Assembly: GCA_036733345.1 (NCBI GenBank)
Contig: DAINAR010000001.1
Span: 1-64,000, forward strand
Length of the DNA: 64,000 bases
Direction of reading: 5' to 3'
Origin: JAFGMQ01 sp036733345
Lineage (GTDB): Bacteria; Desulfobacterota; DSM-4660; Desulfatiglandales; Desulfatiglandaceae
How positions within the stretch are numbered: the stretch's first letter is position 1; each line of letters opens with the position of its first letter. Both the position numbers and the translations under genes were made by a program. The notes under the pieces were generated by a model, which searched no databases, was not told the origin of the DNA, and was given only the letters and a program-made list of their open reading frames with translations. This document shows, one piece after another, positions 60,641-64,000 of the stretch.

Positions 60641-61007
60641 AGGAAAGATCCTAACACAATTGAATCATTAAGATTTCTCGTCGCCAACACTCCTCAAAAT
60701 GACAAATTTCAAATGGAGGCACACCTTCTCCCCAAGTTAAGGTATCACAGTTAAAAGATATCGTAACTAATAAGTATTATTGGTATTTTATGTTTTTATT
60801 AAATTTTACCGTTTTTATTTTTAAGAGTGCCACCTAAAAATGTACTTTTATTATTTTCATAAAAGTTATCTTACTCAACTATAATTTTTGGAGAGTTATT
60901 TAGCACACACAGTTTACAATGTAAATACCATTTAGCCAGTGGCATGAAGTATAATTTTGAAATTTTAAAGGAAAGAACTTGAAATCTGAAGTATTTGGAT
61001 TTGTAAA

Positions 61008-61043
61008 AGGAAAGGCGAGCATCATAAGTGTGCCCGCCTTTCC
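61008..61043 (-). terminator. Probable terminator of the bifunctional-nuclease-family gene
   Basis: GGAAAGGCG pairs with CGCCTTTCC around an inner loop, with a further GC closing pair. On the minus strand the stem is followed by TTTTAC, a weak T-run, about 40 bases after the gene stop. Confidence 0.6.
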
Positions 61044-61084
61044 CGGTGGATTGAAAAGACTGTGCAGGGGAAGAGTTAATATTT

Positions 61085-61585
61085 TTACATTTTATACTTT
61101 CCAAAATCCTCAGGATTAAGATTTTCAAGTATATCCTGCCATTTTTTCGCACTCTTTGACTTATCCTGAGGTTCTGCCTTAAGATCGATCTCACTTGATT
61201 TGCTTATAACCTCTTCGGCTACAAAAATAGGGACTTTCAGTCGCAGGGAAAGAGCAAGTGCATCACTCGGCCTTGCATCTATTGACATTTCTTTTTCACC
61301 GTGCTTGAAATGGATAAGCGCATAGTAGGTATTATTTTTGATATCACAAATCTCAATCTTGAGTACTCTGACATCCACCATTTCCATTATATTTTTAAAG
61401 AGGTCGTGTGTCATGGGCCTTGAGAATTTTATTCCTTCGAGTTCACTGGCTATAGCTGTTGCCTCAAGCAATCCAATCCATATAGGCAGAGTCTTTTCAC
61501 CATCAGTTTCTTTAAGTATAACAATTGGAGTGTTGGTTAATGGATCTACGGTTAGACCGGATACTACCATTGATCTATTACTCAT
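61085..61585 (-). CDS. Bifunctional nuclease family protein (DUF151/BFN)
   Basis: 166 residues from ATG 61585, preceded by GGAGG; an ATG at 61651 would add 22. The BFN domain runs from about 5 to 135: SGLTVDPLTNTPIVILKETD, LPIWIGLLEATAIASELEG, then SIDARPSDALALSLRLKVPI and FVAEEV. Plant and Thermotoga members have been called nucleases, but the bacterial role is unclear. The last 30 residues are a polar tail. Monocistronic. Confidence 0.9.
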   Translation of the reverse strand: MSNRSMVVSGLTVDPLTNTPIVILKETDGEKTLPIWIGLLEATAIASELEGIKFSRPMTHDLFKNIMEMVDVRVLKIEICDIKNNTYYALIHFKHGEKEMSIDARPSDALALSLRLKVPIFVAEEVISKSSEIDLKAEPQDKSKSAKKWQDILENLNPEDFGKYKM

Positions 61586-62214
61586 ATTTGCCTCCATCTG
61601 GTCTGCCTTTGGTTTAAGATTACTGTCGTCTACATTTCTATTGTTAAACATGCATTTTCTTTTGTCAATATCAGTATGAAGATAGTTGGCTTAAAATACA
61701 GGCGGCCACTCCATACATTACTGTCCTGCCTGATGTTTTTTACGGTTTAATAATGACGGCTTCGTAAAAATCCCATCTCCCCGCAAAGGCGGGATCTAAT
61801 GAGCGGCGTTCCGCATCATCTTTAGTCATTGCTGCGTACCAGTAAATACTCCTCATTTTAATCTGCCAGTGTTTGTGGCGGATTTATCCGCCAGTGTTTA
61901 TGGAGGATTTATCCGCCAGTGTTTATGGAGGATTTATCCGCCAGTGTTTATGGAGGACATAAAGATTTGCGCGCCTTGTCCCGCCTTGCGGGAAAGCTTT
62001 TTTCAAACCCGTTCTGAAATTGACTTTTTGCTAGTTCATCAATAATGGGTTGAACATAATATCAAAAAACAGTTGAATTGCTTTTATTTGTTGAGTAAAC
62101 AATGAGATATGATTATTTGAAGTTTTTTTTGAGCAAACGAAATTCCTATCTTTTAAACAGAAACAGTATTAAAACTTATTCTCTTCAAGATCTTTTTATT
62201 TAAACTGAAATAAT
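61586..62214. other. Repeat-bearing spacer upstream of the acyltransferase gene
   Basis: No gene found. Contains the ATGACGGCTTCGTAAAAA motif at about 61752 (a dispersed type in these genomes), GC-rich hairpins such as CCCGC/GCGGG near 61780, the tandem 25-base repeats and an AT-rich leader before 62215. Confidence 0.5.
61863..61958 (+). repeat. Tandem 25-base repeat, nearly four copies
   Basis: Units start at 61863, 61888, 61913 and 61938 (the last is 21 bases). Units 2 and 3 are identical; the first has three changes. Core: CGCCAGTGTTTATGGAGGAT. The units are contiguous without spacers. Confidence 0.85.
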
Positions 62215-64000
62215 ATGGATAATTACAAGAAAAATGCCTGTTACCCTTTTGTACTGGACCACAAACCCGGTTTCTTTTTATCCTGGTTTTTTTACAGGCT
62301 TTTTAAACGCGTAAAGTTTGAAAAAAACATTACGGAAACATTGAAAAAGATTCACAGGGAAGGACCTGTCGTATATGCCATAAAATACCGTGGCCATCTG
62401 GATTATCTGCTTTATCACTACCGTTTCCGCAGAAGCCGGCTTCCATTTCCAAAGATAGCCTTTGATTTGAACATGTTTCTGTTCCTGCCCATATCCCAGC
62501 TTTTCAGTGTTCTCATATACTACATAACCTATTTTTTTAAATATGGAAAACTGCCCAGCCCTTTTAAAACAGGATTTTTCAGGAACGAAATTATAAAAGG
62601 AACTACATCTCTTCTCTGCCTGGTAGACCCTAAAGGTTTTGCAAAGCACTTTATCCATGAGGAAAAAGATTATCTTCAATTTCTTCTTGAGACTCAGACA
62701 GATATGGACAGGCCTATCCATATAGTCCCTCAACTCATTCTCTATAAAAAGACCCCGGAAAAAGAATACTCGACCTTCCTCGACATATTTTTCGGTTTTA
62801 AGGAAAAGCCCGGTTTTATCAGAAAAATTGCTCTTTTTTTCAGATATAATCGAAGAGCCTTTATTGATTTCGGCAGTCCGGTAAATCTAAAATCCTTCAT
62901 GAATGAACAGCCTTCGGATGCTTCACTGGAAGACACTGCCTCACTCTTAAGGAAGAGCCTCATTGACAGCATAGATATTCAGAAGAGAATTATTTTAGGG
63001 CCTGTTATGAAATCAAGGCAGCAGTTAAAGGAAATAGTTCTTAAGGATGCGGCTTTTAAACAAGACATGGACCATATGGCCGCAGGCAACAAGAAACGCC
63101 TCAAACAGATCAGGAAAAACGCAGGTGAATACTTTGATGAAATCGCTGCGGACTATAACATTGCCTACATACAATTTTTTCATACTTCCCTGAAATGGCT
63201 CTGGAAAAAGATGTTTCAGGGTATTGAAGTGGATCTTTCAGAACTGGCTGTTGTCAGAGAATGGGCAAGAAAGGCTCCAGTCATCTACGTCCCGTCCCAT
63301 AAAAGCCACATTGATTATCTTGTTCTTAATTATATCCTGTATGAAAACCATATGCATATCCCCAGAATTGCTGCGGGAAATAATCTGGCCTTCTGGCCAA
63401 TGGGGCATATTTTCAGAAAATCAGGCGCATTTTTTATTCGCAGATCTTTTAAGGGAGCCAAACTTTATTCAAAGGTCTTTTCAAAATACATAAAAGTCCT
63501 TCTCAATGAACGTCATCCACTCGAATTTTTTATTGAAGGCGGCCGCAGCCGGAGCGGCAAACTGACACTGCCAAAAACAGGGTTCCTCTCCATCCTGCTT
63601 CAGGCATATCATGAAGGGTATTGTAATGACCTTGTCTTTGTCCCTGCTTCCATAAGCTACGACTGGATCCTGGAAGAAAAATCCTATGTAAAGGAACTGG
63701 GAGGTGAAGCAAAAAGCAAGGAAAGTTTCAAACAGATCCTGAAATCAAGGCATTTTCTGAAAAGAAAATACGGCAAGATTTACATTCGCTTCAGCAGGCC
63801 CCTTTCACTGCAGGAATATATGTCCGGCAGGAATTATGAAGATGAAGAAACTCACAGTGATCTGGCCTTTCATATCATACGCTCAATCAACACCGTTACA
63901 CTCGTCACTCCTCTGGCGCTGGTTGCATCGGCAATACTCAACAAACACCGCCAGGGATTCTATCTGCACGAATTGAACTCTACGGCCGGATACCTTTTCA
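62215..64000 (+). CDS. PlsB-like glycerol-3-phosphate acyltransferase with degenerate N-terminal repeat, partial
   Basis: Starts at ATG 62215 and runs off the right edge after 595 residues. The catalytic domain (about 350-520) has the acyltransferase motifs HKSHID (362-367, H-x4-D), SGAFFIRR, FFIEGGRSRSGK and VPASISYDW, the pattern of PlsB/GPAT that adds the first acyl chain to glycerol 3-phosphate. The N-terminal part (about 50-250) looks like a second acyltransferase domain: YRGHLD at 58-63 in place of the H-x4-D, with Tyr where the catalytic His should be, FFRNEIIKG and LVDPKG. It thus seems to be a duplicated, non-catalytic domain. No ribosome site is clear. The C-terminus is not visible. 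Confidence 0.88.
   Translation, partial: MDNYKKNACYPFVLDHKPGFFLSWFFYRLFKRVKFEKNITETLKKIHREGPVVYAIKYRGHLDYLLYHYRFRRSRLPFPKIAFDLNMFLFLPISQLFSVLIYYITYFFKYGKLPSPFKTGFFRNEIIKGTTSLLCLVDPKGFAKHFIHEEKDYLQFLLETQTDMDRPIHIVPQLILYKKTPEKEYSTFLDIFFGFKEKPGFIRKIALFFRYNRRAFIDFGSPVNLKSFMNEQPSDASLEDTASLLRKSLIDSIDIQKRIILGPVMKSRQQLKEIVLKDAAFKQDMDHMAAGNKKRLKQIRKNAGEYFDEIAADYNIAYIQFFHTSLKWLWKKMFQGIEVDLSELAVVREWARKAPVIYVPSHKSHIDYLVLNYILYENHMHIPRIAAGNNLAFWPMGHIFRKSGAFFIRRSFKGAKLYSKVFSKYIKVLLNERHPLEFFIEGGRSRSGKLTLPKTGFLSILLQAYHEGYCNDLVFVPASISYDWILEEKSYVKELGGEAKSKESFKQILKSRHFLKRKYGKIYIRFSRPLSLQEYMSGRNYEDEETHSDLAFHIIRSINTVTLVTPLALVASAILNKHRQGFYLHELNSTAGYLF

Larger units (their letters stand above)
60446..61084. other. 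Intergenic spacer with three short hairpins
   Basis: No gene seen. The left half contains three successive inverted repeats (60567-60640) and a dispersed repeat fragment at about 60675-60710; the right end contains the terminator of the bifunctional-nuclease-family gene. Confidence 0.5.

Noticed and set aside
61863..61958. Possible CRISPR array
   Set aside because: The 25-base units touch each other; there are no spacers and no cas genes.
1..64000. tRNA and rRNA genes
   Set aside because: I looked for T-loop and CCA-proximal patterns and rRNA motifs by eye and found none; a covariance-model scan would be decisive.

Overview
The window looks like a chromosomal segment of a free-living anaerobic Desulfobacterota bacterium (sulfate-reducer-like, Desulfobacterales in style). 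This is inferred from gene content: a two-gene indolepyruvate:ferredoxin oxidoreductase with an F420-dehydrogenase-beta-like partner, a paired b/b' ATP synthase stalk, a TatT-linked TRAP transporter, a CGGC protein, a DUF4911 protein, an old-yellow-enzyme/FadH-type iron-sulfur flavoenzyme, and AT-leaning DNA throughout. I found no rRNA, tRNA or CRISPR array.

Region 1 (1-11.6 kb, almost all on the minus strand) is accessory. It holds a broken ribbon-helix-helix fragment at the left edge, a BrnT-like toxin with its antitoxin, an HNH endonuclease followed by a helix-hairpin-helix/PD-(D/E)XK-like nuclease, a large single-chain type IIG restriction-modification enzyme whose start overlaps a RadC N-domain protein, a BRO-N protein, a class II Fic protein and an AI-2E family permease. 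Two pairs of direct repeats are nested around the HNH/nuclease module. A separate repeat family sits in each spacer from the RadC-like gene to the ATP synthase operon. The layout resembles a modular defence island.

Region 2 (11.8-15.7 kb, plus strand) is an Fo-only ATP synthase operon: atpZ-like, atpI, atpB, a four-hairpin fused rotor subunit, a normal c subunit, b' and b, with no F1 genes. The normal c subunit has the Na+-type residues E65, S66, T67 and Y70 and a second carboxylate at position 32. The fused subunit keeps a carboxylate only in its first hairpin. This hybrid rotor is the most striking item in the window.

Region 3 (15.8-29.2 kb) is housekeeping: a PP-loop sulfurtransferase-like enzyme, a DnaJ protein, TonB, an HD phosphohydrolase, def-fmt-rsmB-rpe-queE-queC, a periplasmic amino-acid-binding-type protein, a ParB-like gene coupled to a spore-photoproduct-lyase-like radical SAM enzyme, an Nfu-type scaffold, hbd, and a 29-residue bS22-like ribosomal protein.

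Region 4 (29.3-41.6 kb, minus strand) runs from an iorA/iorB operon with its own promoter, through a PHP phosphoesterase, a split kinase/AAA pair, adenine deaminase, NAD kinase, DUF4911 and miaB, to a GGDEF response regulator. Region 5 (41.8-57.4 kb) holds purine nucleoside phosphorylase, a zinc dehydrogenase, the FadH-like enzyme, a membrane J protein, rfbD, the five-gene TPR/TatT/TRAP cluster, YihY, CGGC, VanZ, thrC and rlmH.

Region 6 (57.5-64 kb) carries a receiver protein, UspA, a decayed group II intron end, wecB, a bifunctional-nuclease-family protein, repeat-rich spacers and a PlsB-like acyltransferase that runs off the right edge.
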